Shown here: one piece after another, positions 63,957 through 64,000 of the stretch | How positions within the stretch are numbered: position 1 is the stretch's first letter | How the letters are laid out: every line of letters starts with the position of its first letter | Source: Vagococcus entomophilus | GTDB lineage: Bacteria; Bacillota; Bacilli; Lactobacillales; Vagococcaceae | Direction: 5' to 3' | NCBI RefSeq assembly: GCF_003987595.1 | Contig: NZ_NGJZ01000004.1 | Location: 59,670 to 123,669, forward strand | Length of the DNA: 64,000 nucleotides | Notes under the pieces: model-generated | Told to the model about the DNA's origin: nothing | The model's database searches: none | What the model saw: the letters and a program-made list of their open reading frames with translations, nothing else | Translations under genes and position numbers: made by a program

Positions 63957-64000
63957 TGCACCCAAGAGGAGTCGAACCTCTAACCTTCTGATTCGTAGTC
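63957..64000 (-). tRNA. tRNA-Arg (anticodon ACG), partial at the window edge
   Basis: The 3' half is present: anticodon loop CTACGAA, T arm GAGGTTCGACTCCTC and the acceptor 3' strand GGGTGCA. The 5' half lies beyond base 64000. Confidence 0.85.

Overview
The right half of the window is a low-GC Firmicutes chromosome of the Lactobacillales, most likely Enterococcus or a close relative. The evidence is the S10-spc-alpha ribosomal operon with adk directly followed by infA and no map gene, rpoA, the order rplQ - ecfA1 - ecfA2 - ecfT - truA - rplM - rpsI, and a large tRNA cluster. The species was not determined; this is inferred from gene order and protein character only.

Layout. (1) 1-2.4 kb: two ordinary plus-strand genes, a CTP-synthase-like amidotransferase and a stand-alone ATPase. 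(2) 2.8-5.4 kb: an Rgg-type regulator without a proper start codon, divergent from an ABC exporter. (3) 5.4-24.0 kb: a debris field of stacked integrations. Copies of one module recur through it: the rpsI terminator, the rpsI downstream sequence and the last codons of rpsI. Between the copies lie type VII secretion (LXG) toxin cassettes, lipase-toxin remnants, an Nmad3 gene, thyX, a methyltransferase, a PglZ/BREX-like remnant, a truncated histidine kinase and dead tyrosine recombinases. (4) 24.0-42.3 kb: two related mobile modules. Each has a repressor, a 116-aa protein, a rolling-circle HUH Rep, an excisionase-like protein and an integrase, and each carries cargo. The first cargo is a three-gene operon of a ParB-like protein, a PLD-SNF2 helicase and a C5 DNA methyltransferase. 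The second is a set of HEPN-type genes. (5) 42.3-46.6 kb: rpsI, rplM, truA and the ECF transporter core. (6) 46.9-47.5 kb: a secreted coiled-coil protein. (7) 47.8-61.8 kb: the ribosomal superoperon, all on the minus strand. (8) 62.1-64.0 kb: eighteen minus-strand tRNA genes, the last one cut by the window edge, including an imperfect tandem duplication.

How it works together. The 3' end of rpsI is an integration hotspot. Incoming elements bring a synonymous copy of the last rpsI codons plus a terminator, so the ribosomal gene stays intact and the old 3' end is displaced to the left. Repeated rounds built an array of at least five or six element ends. The integrases, both Reps and the excisionase-like genes now carry frameshifts or stops, so the island looks immobilised, while the methyltransferase-helicase operon and several toxin and HEPN genes remain open.

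The best candidate for an undescribed system is the ParB-like/PLD-SNF2/C5-methyltransferase operon (24218-29378), whose genes are joined by 4-nt overlaps. Second is the overlapping pair of a HEPN protein and a 463-aa protein (32527-34609).
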